Positions 10,132 to 22,248 of a stretch of 64,000 nt of DNA are shown here, in pieces. The notes below the pieces were generated by a model that was given only the letters and a program-made list of their open reading frames with translations, searched no databases and was not told the origin of the DNA. How positions within the stretch are numbered: position 1 is the first letter of the stretch; every line of letters starts with the position of its first letter. The DNA comes from Imbricaverruca yamaguchii. Lineage: Eukaryota > Arthropoda > Thecostraca > Neoverrucidae. Both the position numbers and the translations under genes were made by a program. The stretch spans positions 654,501 to 718,500 of the forward strand of contig JAOTOL010001555.1 in NCBI GenBank assembly GCA_034440575.1, given 5' to 3'.

Positions 10132-11351
10132 ACCGCACCAGCTGTCATAGCTAAGATCATATTTCAGCGTCTTTCGCTTTATATCGGATACCTATCCCTC
10201 TTCAAAATCCTGCAAACATGTCGTGGACTGACGCTGGATTTAGCCTGTAGCTTTGCTCAGAAGTCATCTGTGGCTCAGGATGTGCGTTGTATTCGCGCAC
10301 ATCCTGGCAAATCCTTATTACTTCTTGCCTTATTATTCTTTCACAAGGATATATTTTCAACTATAAATCTGAGCAGAGCATTCCAACCCGCACAAAATTA
10401 TCAACAGTGCGTTGTATTACAAATTCCAAAGTCTTATAAGAGCGTGACACGTATTCACGAGCTTTATTTGATATCGGGTGACACATGGCGAATGCACTAC
10501 GACTGAGGAAGTATAAAAAGCACACCGTCGCTTAGGCTCTCGTATAGTCATATAACTTCATTGGGCCGACCATACGATTCATATTTGTATCTTGGCATTC
10601 GGAAAAAAATGAGGAATCCGAACTCTGTTGATTTGTATTGCTCGTCCTAAATACCCACAAATTCTAGATAGTCAGAATCCGTAATTTGTAGCATATTTGT
10701 CTTTCGCCTATCTCCATATTATGTTTTGCTTTGTCTTTCGCTTATTCACTCATTTGCTTGGTCGGTGGGATGTGAACTTTCTGGCGGACTGTTGTTAGTG
10801 TCAGAAGAGGGATGTCCCACCTGCTCAACACAGATGGAAGTCCCTGAAAAGGCCATTTATTCCGCAGTAGTGTGTACTGTTGGGATGCGCTCTGGATACA
10901 CTTATGGTCCATCTAATGGAGTTTAAGCCTTTATTTATGCTTCTGTCGGATTCACTAGTAAACCAGTCAGAGCAATATTTTCGTTCATATGAGTGAAATA
11001 ACATATTTAAAAAATCGAGGTAATCGAGCAAAACGGATGCCATTTTCGGAATCAGCATGAAAAACTGACCAAAAGACAGCTGAGACACCCATCACCTTAT
11101 AAATCGCGCAGACCAGTGTAATAGTCCAATTTTACCTCATGTATGTTTCTGTGCCTAGAGACGTCTACAGGATGATCTTCCCACACCCTTGTCCCATCCT
11201 TCCCGGCTGTTCCTGCTTTCATCAATGCACAGTTGCTTCCTCTGTATAATTCGATGCACGGACAGAGGCGCCAATCGTTGGCAGGTTGGAAACCACTGCT
11301 GGATGCTGGAATCCTGATCTCTGCTTCTGAGAGAGAAAACAGCAATACAGC
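10132..11351. other. Non-coding stretch with one short hairpin
   Basis: An 11-bp perfect stem (CAGGATGTGCG / CGCACATCCTG) lies at 10276-10306. No gene is recognised. A short minus-strand open frame (11345-11097) directly downstream of the next gene shows no match to that family's normal C-terminus. Confidence 0.35.
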
Positions 11352-12909
11352 TCACAACAACTGCATCACCCGTATGTCTTTGTGGAAGCGTTCTCCCTGC
11401 TTTTCACTGTAATCTCCACAGTTATCTCGGAAATAATCTAGATGGGACCTAAGGAAGTGCATTTTTACCGACATTCGAGCACCAAGTTGCTGAAAACTGT
11501 CCATCAACTCATCGACGACCTTCACGTATTCCGCACTTCTGTGATTACTCAGGAAGTTGGCGATGATTGACTTCAAGGCCAGCCATGCAGAGAGCTCAGA
11601 CTGTTCCAGACATTCTTCGAATTGAGTATCCTTCATGAGCTCCCTTATCTGAGGACCGTCGAATACACCAGCCTTCAGCTTCTCTCTGCTCACATGAGGA
11701 AATTTCTGTCCCAAAAATGCAAATCCTCGTCCTTCTTTATCCAATGCTTTTACAAAAATTTTCATCAAACCGAGTTTGATATGGAGTGGTGGAAGCAGGA
11801 TTTTCTGTGGTTCAACCAGGGAGCGTGACTGCAAGTTGTGGGAGCCAGGTTCAAGTGCATGCCTGGATGGCCAGTCGCGTTGTACATAGTGCTGTTTGTC
11901 AGCCCGACTGTCCCAGAGGCATAGAAAGCATGGATATTTCGTGTAGCCGCCCTGCAGCCCAAGGACGAGACCTACTACCTTGAGGTCACCACAGGTCAGC
12001 CAACTATGCTCTTTGTAGTTCAAAGCTGACAACAAAAGTTTTATGCTGTTATGCGTTTCCCTCAGTTGCACGGAGTGTCCAGCAGGAATCGACGCGAACT
12101 TATTGCCGTTGTTCAGAAGAACTGCCTTCAGGCTCCTACTCGAGGAGTTTATGAACAGCCTCCATTCTGTCGGGTTGTACTCTGTACCCATTGCTTCTAC
12201 CAGGCCCGAGATGTTGTTGCAGTAGATTAGAGAATGTTCTTCGTCGAAGGTAAAGTATTTTCTGAATTCTTTTTCGCGATTCCGATACCAAAAGAATGTC
12301 GTTTCAGGCGCCAGCAAACGTTTCTCGCGGAGACGTGAACCCAGCAGCTGAGCAGATTCCTTGGACAAGTTCAGGCCCCTCGTTAGGTCATTGAGCTCAG
12401 CTTGGTTCAACGGTGCCGGTCTATCGTTCTCGGTCGGTTCATATGCACCAGACGCGTCTGCGTTCATTTCATCCCAACTAGAGTCGGAAGATGACTCGAT
12501 GTCGACATCGGGTTCAGGGATGGGGACACCTGGACCATGAGGGACTGGCTTGATGGCTGATGGCACATCCGGATATTTTACATGCTTCTGTTTCTTTCGA
12601 TTTACTCCTTTCAGATCTGTCATACAAAAATAGCAGTCGGTGGAATGATCCTTTCCCTCCCGCCACACCATGGGAATGCCGAACGGCGTGGATTTCCGGG
12701 TCTTGTTCCTCCAGGCTCGTAGGCCTTCCACACATGACTTGCAACAGATGAGGGGCAACCGGCTTGTCCTGATCACCAAGTTTCACTCCAAAATATGCGT
12801 GGTATCTCTTTTTTACAAAGTCGGTCATGCTTGCCTGGCGATCTGGTAGGGTGACCTTTCCACATATGTAACAGAACCTGTCTGGATGATTTTGACACTG
12901 CCGACTCAT
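11352..12909 (-). pseudogene. Transposon-type cysteine-rich protein gene (CYICG/CYFC/CFLC family), frameshifted
   Basis: The gene starts MSRQCQNHPDRFCYICGKVT and continues KKRYHAYFGVKLGDQDK. One frameshift at about 12752-12768 then moves it to the frame reading ICCKSCVEGLRAW, DCYFCMTDLKGVNRKKQKH and YPDVPSAIKPVPHGPG. An acidic serine-rich linker follows, then WRLFINSSSRSLKAVLL, CGDLKVVGLVLGLQGGYTKY with CFLCLWDSRAD, LPPLHIKLGLMKIFVKALDK, and the end QGERFHKDIRVMQLL-stop. I recognise these blocks from a repetitive, uncharacterised protein family found in many copies in arthropods and other animals, most likely transposon-derived. The Cys pairs may bind zinc; CGDLK and GERFH could hold acidic catalytic residues (inference). 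The family normally continues about 50 residues past QGERFHKDI, so the 3' end is truncated or lies after an intron. With the frameshift, a functional product is unlikely. Confidence 0.75.
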
Positions 12910-13423
12910 GACTTCAGATTACATCTTGAAATACACAAAAAAGACATTAGAGATGATGCACCCAGTAGGGGAGAGTGGTGAGAATTGGAACAAAAATCTG
13001 ACTGCAACTTTAACACGCCGTTGCACCCGTGTCATTGCACCGAGCGACATATTCCTGATTTCAAAGTAACCCCCAGACATTTGTGCGCCGCAGCCTGAAA
13101 TTTGAAAATGAAAAGTAATGAATCTACTCTGTTATTGAAGACAAATGAAAAGTGCAATTTTAGTGAGAATTGGGAAGACGAGTGAGGGAGTATTGTGACT
13201 GGTGACGGGGAGAAATGGGACTCAAAGGAAGATTTGGGACGTGAATTAAAATGGGTAAATGTTAGTCTGTGATTATTTCGGCGGTTCACTCAACATTGTG
13301 TCATACGAAGCACTTCTTTATTTCAAGTTGTGGTGCATAAAATCATCATGGATAAAATTTTGAGTATTGTCCCTACTTCTTGCTAAACTAGTCCTTTAGT
13401 AGCTCTTTGACGGACGCTAAAAC
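12910..13423. other. Non-coding stretch, nothing recognised
   Basis: AT-rich stretch upstream of the cysteine-rich transposon gene. I see no terminal inverted repeat that would close that element. Confidence 0.3.
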
Positions 13424-13670
13424 ATTTACTAAAGTCAAATGCTTTATTGCGATATGACGGGTTAATTACAGGCTCAGTTGACAGTAGTTTCATTGAAGTA
13501 GTTTACTAACAATTACTTACATTTACTAAAATCAAATGTTTTTTTTTGCGATATGATGGGTTAATTACAGGCTCATTTGAGAGTAGTTTCATTGAGGTAG
13601 TTGAGTAAAATCTACTTACATTTACTAAAATCAAATGTCCTTTTGCGATATGACAGGCTAATTACATGTA
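13424..13670. repeat. 98-bp tandem repeat, about 2.5 copies
   Basis: Units start ATTTACTAAAxTCAAATG at 13424, 13521 and 13620. Each contains TTGCGATATGA followed by a GGxTAATTAC core. The third is cut short. Confidence 0.85.
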
Positions 13671-14770
<1,100 letters not shown>

Positions 14771-14966
14771 AAATACACAAGGATATATTACGTGGGCACG
14801 TGGGCTCTGAAGCGCCTCGATCCGAAGTGGGCCTGCAGCCGTGAGGAGAGTCTCTTGTTTTGGCTATATGAGCCCTCCTGTCGGTGGCGGAAGGGCAGTT
14901 GGGGTATATGGCCCCATGGAAAGCAGCGTCCCTTCGAGCAGGAAAATGCGTCCCTCCGCAAAGGCT

Positions 14967-15016
14967 GAGGGGTCGGTGTGCACCTATGAGTGCACATAGG
15001 TGCACACCAACCCCTC
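14967..15016. repeat. Strong hairpin (about 22-bp stem)
   Basis: GAGGGGTCGGTGTGCACCTATG pairs with CATAGGTGCACACCAACCCCTC around a short loop, with one non-Watson-Crick position. The flanking text CCCTCGATTTTGTTTTTCAGCCAGAGGCGCC recurs in diverged form at 36.3-36.43 kb, which suggests the end of a dispersed element. Confidence 0.85.
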
Positions 15017-15554
15017 GATTTTGTTTTTCAGCCAGAGGCGCCTATGGGTTTCCTGTAGCAGCTATGGGCAGCTACGGGTTTCCTGTGGCGGCTATGGGAT
15101 CTCTTGTGACGACAGTGGGCCTCCTGTTGCGGTCCAGAGGTGCGGTCAGATAATTTCAGGCGGTCTTCTGTGGTTGCTTTTCAAAAACTCTCATGCCACT
15201 GAGGTGAAGAAGCTTTGGCGCACTTGCCCTCCCCCTGACTGTCCTTTCTTCCGCGCTTGAACGAGGGTGACGACTTCACCAGCTAAAATGGAGGATAGAG
15301 GGAGCCTACCAATATCCGTAAATCTCTGTATTTTGGAGGCGCTTGATGGTCAGCCTGCCTGAAACGGCACATCGTCAGGCAGGAAGGTTGTTACTGGGTC
15401 GTTTAGAATACACTTTGTTGAAGTTGAAGAATAGGTCTTTTAATTGGTATACGTGGAAGTAATCTATATCGCCATGAAACATGCAATAAAGCGTAGAGAA
15501 AATCGGTAAAATTGCATGTAAGCCAATGGTGAAGGGAAACCTTCAAGCCCACTA
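15017..15554. other. Non-coding stretch with short internal repeats
   Basis: Between 15048 and 15100, GGTTTCCTGTxGCxGCTATGGG occurs twice. Nothing else recognised. Confidence 0.4.
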
Positions 15555-15614
15555 CCAAACAACTTCGTGGCCCCACGAAGTTGGTTTGGCATCCCGGGCC
15601 CCTGGGCCCGGGAT
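15555..15614. repeat. Two adjacent perfect or near-perfect hairpins
   Basis: First stem: CCAAAC-AACTTCGTGG against CCACGAAGTT-GTTTGG with one bulged G and a two-base loop (15555-15589). Second stem: ATCCCGGGCC against GGCCCGGGAT with a four-base loop (15591-15614). Only one base separates them. They are not part of a rho-independent terminator since the organism is eukaryotic. Confidence 0.85.
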
Positions 15615-16184
15615 AGATATACTTCTAAAGAAGCGGATGATGTGGATGCTGGTTACTCGAAATCTCACCGATTTTTGTTGGTTTTTAAGGGATATGTTCA
15701 TTAATTTGAAAAAGGAATCAAAAGCTCCAAATACTCGCCGGCATTGCTTCCGCCACGGATTCCGAAGTTGTTTGGAGAAGCTTTCATGTTGTTACCTCCC
15801 CCCATGCAGGGTTCGGAATCCCCATTATCATCGGTGGCTCCTCCATAATTTTTTAGTCCCATTCCTGGAGTTCGCAAGTCATTTTTGCGATCCTCCGGCC
15901 CCCGCTGGATTTTTGGAGCCCATTGGTCGGTTTGATAAAGATAAGGGAGCTTCAGCGGAAGTCATTGGTCACTCACCTCGATGTCCGGAACTGGATGCCC
16001 GGGCTACCTCGCATAGTTCAGGAATCTCTCTGCAGTTCATGCCCCTCCAGGTTTTCAGAGACGTCGACCTACGATCATGAATTTCTCAAGACTTGGGCTC
16101 TTCCGTGCCTTCAGCTGGAAGAGCTGAAGTGCTCATACAATACTGCACAAGCTTCTTGTCTTGTCTGGATATCAACACCCATCC
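15615..16184. other. Non-coding stretch before the truncated LINE
   Basis: Open frames here have no recognisable domain. The exact 5' truncation point of the LINE copy is uncertain, within about 50 bases of 16185. Confidence 0.3.
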
Positions 16185-17397
16185 AGATAAGTCAAGATAC
16201 TCAACATGGGTTTATAAAAGGACGATCGTGTCTCACAAATCTCTTGGACATTTTGAGCTTCGCCACAGAACAATTTGATCAGGGAAATCAGGTTGATGTA
16301 GCATATCTTGACTTTAGTAAGGCCTTTGACAAGGTACCCCATAAACGGTTAATGATGCAGCTTCAGTCCAATGGTATTGCAGGTAGCATTTTAAAATGGA
16401 TAGAGTTGTGGCTTTCAGGTAGACAGCAAAGAGTGATGCTAAATGGTACAAAGTCATCATGGCAAAATGTTCTTAGTGGAGTCCCCAAAGGGGTCAGTAC
16501 TGGGGCCACTACTGTTCATTATATTTGTAAATAACATTGAAAGTGGCCTAAGCAGTAAAGTTTTGAAATTTGCGGATGATTTGAAGGTCTTTAGGGCAAT
16601 AACAGGTCAAGATGAGCATACCTCGCTGCAAAAAGACTTAGACGAACTTGTGAAGTGGTCCGAAGAATGGCAAATGAAATTTAATTTTGATAAGTGCAAA
16701 ATCATGCATGTAGATAAGCAGCATATGAAGGCTCCATACTTGATGGGTGGCCAAGTGCTATCAGTGACTCAACAGGAAAAGGATTTAGGCGTTATTCTAA
16801 ACACAAAATTGTGGGCATCAGAACAGACCAAGGAAGCCAGGAAGAAGGCACTGAGAATGCTCGGGGCAATAAATAGGAATGTATCATACAGAAGTGAGGA
16901 AGTGATCAGGAAGCTTTGCTGTGCATATGTCAGGCCACATTTGGAATACTGCATCCAAGCTTGGTCTCCTAGCTATGAAAAAGATTGTTGGCTTTTAGAG
17001 AGCGTACAAAAGAGGGCTACAAAAATGGTTAATGGCATAAGCAACCTGGGATATGAGGAAAGATTGAAGAAATTGAATGTTTTAACTTAGATATAGAAGG
17101 CTGAGAGGAGATCTCATCGAGGTCTTCAAATTTGTCAATGGTCTGGAGAGAGGATATCTTAGGGAAGTGTTTGAATTGAACAGAAGTGATGCAATTAAAG
17201 GTCATAAATTCACAATTAAAGTTAACCACAGCAGAACAAGGTTAAGGCAGACTTTCTTCACCAACAGGGTAGTAGAACACTGGAACCAGCTGCCAGAAAA
17301 CATTGTCAGTAGCAGCACATTGAACATCTTTAAAAACAGCATAGACAATCATTATAAGAATAGAGGGCTTGCTTTTCAGTATTACAGGGAGGGATGA
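16185..17397 (+). pseudogene. LINE reverse transcriptase, truncated and frameshifted
   Basis: Non-LTR reverse transcriptase blocks appear in order: TQHGFIKGRSCLTNLL, VAYLDFSKAFDKVPHK (block A, with catalytic Asp), LSGVPKG then frameshift to SVLGPLLFIIFVNNI (block B), and LKFADDLKVF (the FADD form of the YxDD box). Then come EWQMKFNFDKCKIMHV, AYVRPHLEYCIQAWSP and ESVQKRATKMV. A second frameshift near 17086 leads to RYRRLRGDLIEVFKFVNGL, and the C-terminal FFTNRVVEHWNQLPENIV ends at 17395-17397. The endonuclease and ORF1 are absent, which fits incomplete target-primed reverse transcription. It would have copied LINE RNA at chromosomal nicks; this copy cannot make an intact enzyme. Confidence 0.9.
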
Positions 17398-17503
17398 TTG
17401 GCACATTTGGTGGGCAACTGGTTCAGTGTACAGAGTGCAACCAAGAAGGGCCATTGTGGCTCATAGTTACACTAATCTTTTATGTCTTTATGTCTTTATG
17501 TGT
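16185..17503 (+). mobile_element. 5'-truncated CR1/L2-like LINE copy
   Basis: Carries the reverse transcriptase C-terminal two thirds, a short 3' UTR and a tail of three TTATGTCT units (about 17478-17501). CR1/L2-clade elements characteristically end in short tandem repeats and lack poly(A). It is a different subfamily from the copy at 54.5-59 kb; the encoded proteins are alignable but clearly diverged. Confidence 0.88.
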
Positions 17504-18794
17504 AAAGCGGCTTTTGAGGGCATAGTCAATTTTGCATGCAATGTCCATATATGCTAATACCGACGACGAATAAGTCAATTAAAATGCACTGCGCCGGCAT
17601 GCTGTTAGAAGTAAAAACAAAGAGCAAAACACCTGCATAAAAAGGCCAGTTCTGAGAGGACGAGGGACACCCACACTAAGTGCAATGCCTAAAAGTAGAC
17701 AAAGATTTACCAGAGGCTGTGTCCGAAGGCAGACGACTCCGTTCCCCAGCTGTGTGACACGAAACAACTTATCCCGGTAACTTCGTCCTTGGCGTCTGCA
17801 TTCTACAGGGACTTGAAGGTATCACATTTCGGATGGATGTAGGGCGGACAGCACACGCAAATTATTTCGCTGAACTTCAAAGTGTAAATCACTTTCATTC
17901 GTAAATGAATCAGTTCTATCACCTGAAGGACTGTCCTCTCAAATGGTTCGTCTCGTATCTGTCCGAGGGTTTTGAGGGTCTGATGACACAGAGAGTTATC
18001 GTAAATGGAAAGACATCCGTAGGGATACCTGCTAATTCCGATGCACCGGATGGATTCTTATGTTCCTATTCCTATCTTCGTTCTTTATTAACGGATTACG
18101 GCGTGAGCGCTGTATAGCCACTGTAGTTGATACGCCATAAAACCCTAATAACTAACAAACGGATTACGACGATCAATTGACTCTGGCGTGTCTCTGCAGA
18201 CCTAAAAATATTTACTAAAATGTTATGTCCAGTTAACGTATCATTGCATCGGGCCCAGGTCGCCTGGCAGCCTGGTCTGTCCGACGAGAGGTGATGCTTA
18301 ACTGCAGTCAGTGCAGGGTGTTACGACGACCCTCAAACGTGCTCCCGTCCAATTCAAATAAACGGCGTGTGGCCTGCCCTGTAAGGTCAGTGGTTCACCC
18401 AAAAGTGACGCAAATCTGTGGAAGTTGGATTTGTCTCGTAACACACGAAGCGCTTATATTTGATTCGCGGCTCTACCTCAATTTGGGATGAGCTAGCAAG
18501 AGCGGTGCAATTCCCCACCCGGTCTCAGAGTTCGAGAATGAAGATATGCGCTAGGCAGGTCGGACTTAAGCTCTGTTTTCTCGTAATGTAACGTCACCCG
18601 GGCAGTGTGCGAGGCGTCATTTTCTCCAGTTTCTGCCACCGATACGGAAGGCCGCATATGTTGCGCAGCAGCATACCAATAAAACAACTACCAACAAGTG
18701 TTAGTCGTAGGAAGTTGCACGTCAGCGGAGTTCTATCGAGTGTGTACCCGACTGAGCGCAGCCTCGCAAAAGCTGACAGAGACACCGTCCACAC
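17504..18794. other. Non-coding stretch, nothing recognised
   Basis: No open frame above 70 codons carries a recognisable motif. A few tRNA-like words near 18490-18535 are too weak to call. Confidence 0.3.
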
Positions 18795-19840
18795 ATCAAC
18801 TGCCGGACACTGTCCTGCAGAAGTCGTCAACTGCCGGACACTGTCCTGTAGCAGTCGCCGACTGCCAGGCACTGCCCTGCAGCAGTCGTCAACTGCCGGA
18901 CACTGTCCTGCAGCAGTCGTCAACTGCCGGACACTGTCCTGTAGCAGTCGTCAACTGCCGGACACTGTCCTGCAGCAGTCGTCAACTGCCGGACACTGTC
19001 CTGTAGCAGTCGCCGACTGCCGGACACTGTGTCCTGCAGCAGTCGTCAACTGCCGGACACTGTCCTGCAGCAGTCGTCAACTGCCGGACACTGTGTCCTG
19101 CAGCAGCCGTCAACTGCCAGGCACTGCCTGTAGCAGTCGCCGACTGCCGGACACTGTCCTGTAGCAGTCGCCGACTGCCAGGCACTGCCCTGCAGCAATC
19201 GCCAACTGCCGGACACTGCCTGTAGAAGTCGCCGACTGCTGGACACTGTGCCCTGCAGCAGCCGTCAACTGCCGGACACTGTCCTGTAGCAGTCGCCGAC
19301 TGCCAGGCACTGCCCTGCAGCAGTCGTCAACTGCCGGACACTGTCCTGCAGCAGTCGTCAACTGCCGGACACTGCCTGTAGAAGTCGCCGACTGCCGGAC
19401 ACTGCCTGTAGCAGTCGCCGACTGCTGGACACTGTGTCCTGCAGCAGTCGTCAACTGCCGGACACTGTCCTGCAGCAATCGCCAACTGCCGGACACTGCC
19501 TGTAGAAGTCGCCGACTGCTGGACACTGTGCCCTGCAGCAGCCGTCAACTGCCGGACACTGTCCTGTAGCAGTCGCCGACTGCCGGACACTGCCTGTAGC
19601 AGTCGCCGACTGCTGGACATTGTGTCCTGCAGCAGTCGTCAACTGCCGGACACTGTCATGTAGCAGTCGCCGACTGCCGGACACTGTCCTGTAGCAGTCG
19701 CCGACTGCCGGACACTGTGTCCTGCAGCAGACGCCGACTGCCGGACACTGTCCTGTAGCAGTCGCCGACTGCCGGACACTGTGTCCTGCAGCAGTCATCA
19801 ACTGCCGGACACTGTCCTGTAGCAGTCGCCGACTGCCGGG
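18795..19840. repeat. 31-bp minisatellite (CTGCCGGACACTGTCCTGTAGCAGTCG type)
   Basis: About 34 units alternate between GTCAA and GCCGA joints, with variants GGACACTG/GGCACTG and CTGTCCTG/CTGTGTCCTG. Open frames on both strands through it, such as AVDDCCRTVSGSRRLLQ, are translations of the repeat and not genes. Confidence 0.95.
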
Positions 19841-20489
19841 TCGATCCGCCGGGCAACGTCTTCGAACGTGTCGGCAGGGAGTGTGTGGCTCGCCAGCGAG
19901 CGAAACGGAGGTGCCCTGGTGAGGCCGTCCGTTTCGCTTCTGTCATGCAGCTCTGGACCTCTTCAGGCTGAAACAATTTGGACGCTGCCGAAGTCGGACT
20001 GTCCGTGATAGACGTCATCTGAGCTGTGGAATATTCCAGTTGTGTTTGGCGGTGCTGCAAATAGTGTGGTGCACAATTATCGTGCCTGCCTAGTCGAGCT
20101 AATACATAGCTTTCTAACTGTTGGCAAGGAAGTAGTTACATTCGCCAAACCGCCTGTCAACATCAATCTCACGCCCACCGCTTAGGGTTCATAGATTTAC
20201 CAACTGCTTTAACTAGCCAATATCTTTTTGTAGCTCATTTAGCACGAACGGCATGTTTTTTTCATTGGGTTGTTTAGCATGGCGCACATTTATGTTCACG
20301 GCTATGGACGCCACCCACACTGTTTTGCGCGTGGGCCGCGGAAAATGTACCGAGCGGCGCGAGTGTTGAACCCGGGATGTTCGTATCCAGAGCTCAACAC
20401 TCCAACATCTCAGCCATCCCCACCCTCTAACGGTATGATAATCCATTGGTCAAAAATAAATACGCGCGTAGTCAGGTTCGGTTCGCGGC
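19841..20489. other. Non-coding stretch, nothing recognised
   Basis: No coding or repeat signal beyond short open frames. Confidence 0.3.
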
Positions 20490-21075
20490 CGCCATACTTA
20501 CCGACCGGGACACATCTTGTGCGGGCAGAACACGACTGGCTTCAACCGGCTGTTTATCCAGCTGCGGCTGAATGAACTGTCGGCGCTACGTACGCTTGAC
20601 CCCGACCTTGGCCCCGCTCCATGGACCCTTCGGCCGCTCCACCGACGCGACCGAGCCGTCATCGCCGCCGACGAGCGACGGCGTCCGCCGGCGGTCGCCC
20701 GGCGGCGGGCCGGCCGCCCGAGCCCCGATTCGATATCGTCGCTTCCGTCGGCGGTGCCGGCCGGGCGCGCGGCCGAGGTGCAGCCCGGCAAACAGAAATG
20801 CATTGAGAGCTGGACTGTGTGCGCGAGTGAGACTATGCGAGGCGTGTGGAATGACGGGTTCTGACGTCCCATTTGCGGCGGCTCGACCTCCAGGACGGCA
20901 TGGAATGAGGTAAGGAGGACGCCGGCCGGCCGGCCGGGGCGCAGCGCCGCGCAGCTCCGTCCGCCGCCCGCCCACCTCCATAGTTCTTTGTGGTGGGAGG
21001 GGACGCGAAAACTGCCGACAGAATCCACGGAAACTGCCGAAAATCCGTCTGTCGGCGCGTTGCCGAGCTGCGGCT
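20490..21075. promoter_or_regulatory. CpG-rich island, possible promoter/first exon
   Basis: This block is markedly GC- and CpG-rich (densest at 20590-20800 and 20910-20990) compared with its AT-rich flanks. Long open frames on both strands are a composition effect. A good splice donor, ATGAG|GTAAGG, lies at 20909/20910 on the plus strand, so a non-coding or short coding first exon is possible. No protein was recognised. Confidence 0.45.
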
Positions 21076-21850
21076 GGTGCGCCGCTTTTGAAATGCGTTG
21101 TCAAAGAAGCCTTTCGCATCGACCGCGTGTTTTGCAGCAACTTTCATTGTCAATTGTCCGCCAATGTGGACGGACATCTGTGCGTTCTCGGACCGACATC
21201 TGTATGGCATTTGGCAGACCAAGAACGTCACGTGTTGTTGTGTACTGAGGAAACTGTTCCTGATGGTAGCTTCATATAAAGATGCCTAACGCATTTGTCA
21301 ACGAACGGGAAATGCATAGTCAGGTGATATCAATAATCGGTGACATTCAGGCGCGTGAGAAAGGCCGAGAATCGGCGCGGGGAGGCAACTTCTTAGAACG
21401 ATTCTATATCGGCAAGATGTTGGGGTTAATCCGTTAATGTGGTTATTTCGCTTAAGTTTCCGAAAAAATGATGCTGACGAATCTCTGCCCGCGCCTGGCA
21501 TTCCTACGCTTGTGACGTCCATGTGGTAGGCGGCTTGCATGGGCGACGGGGCGAATGTCTACTGTGGCCAGCCAGCACTGCTAAATCTACCGAAAAATAC
21601 TACCATAGTTTATTCCCTGACATATTGAGCGGGGCTTTGCCACTACATTGATCATGTTCTCCCATATGTAGAATATTTCATGGAAATTAATGATAATTTG
21701 GATGATTTTGATGCCACACCAAGGACGTCTTGAAGTTGAATTAACGGCTCTTGTGTGATATACTTCATTCAGATGTTGCAATACAAATGTCAGCAAGAAA
21801 GGATGCATGACATCCCGCTCAGGAGCTTCAACTTCTTTATCTTTTTTTTC
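21076..21850. other. Non-coding stretch, nothing recognised
   Basis: No coding or repeat signal. Confidence 0.3.
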
Positions 21851-22248
21851 AACTTGGCGTTGTTGTTTCCCTGTTTGAGATATTTCGGGTGTCAAGGGGT
21901 GAACATAATTTGTTCACTTATGAGGTGAACATAATTTGTGAGTAAAGAAGTTCAGAGGGAGCCAGATACATTTGTCAGCATTTTTATCCTCTTCAATGTG
22001 TTCTGGCGCTAGTCCTTAGCTCCAAACGCATAAAGGACACAGAGAGTAGGATATTGCTTTAACCTGGCGTTATTGTTTCCCTGTTTGAGGCATTTTGGGT
22101 GGCAAGGGTGTGACTATAAGACGAACTTGATTTGTGAATAAGGAAGATCAGGCGGAGCCAGGTGCATTTGTCAGTATTTGTCTCCTCTTCACCGTATTTG
22201 GGCACTAGTTCTTAGCTCCAGGCGCATAAATGACACATAGAAGGTAGG
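21851..22248. repeat. Diverged tandem duplication, about 210-bp period
   Basis: The unit at 21851-22050 (AAC-TGGCGTTGTTGTTTCCCTGTTTGAG ... CGCATAAAGGACACAGAGAGTAGG) is repeated at 22061-22248 with many substitutions and small indels. Both end in GTAGG. The function is unknown. Confidence 0.8.

Noticed and set aside
20498..21140. Several 100-180-codon frames in the CpG island
   Set aside because: Open on both strands owing to high GC; no family recognised.
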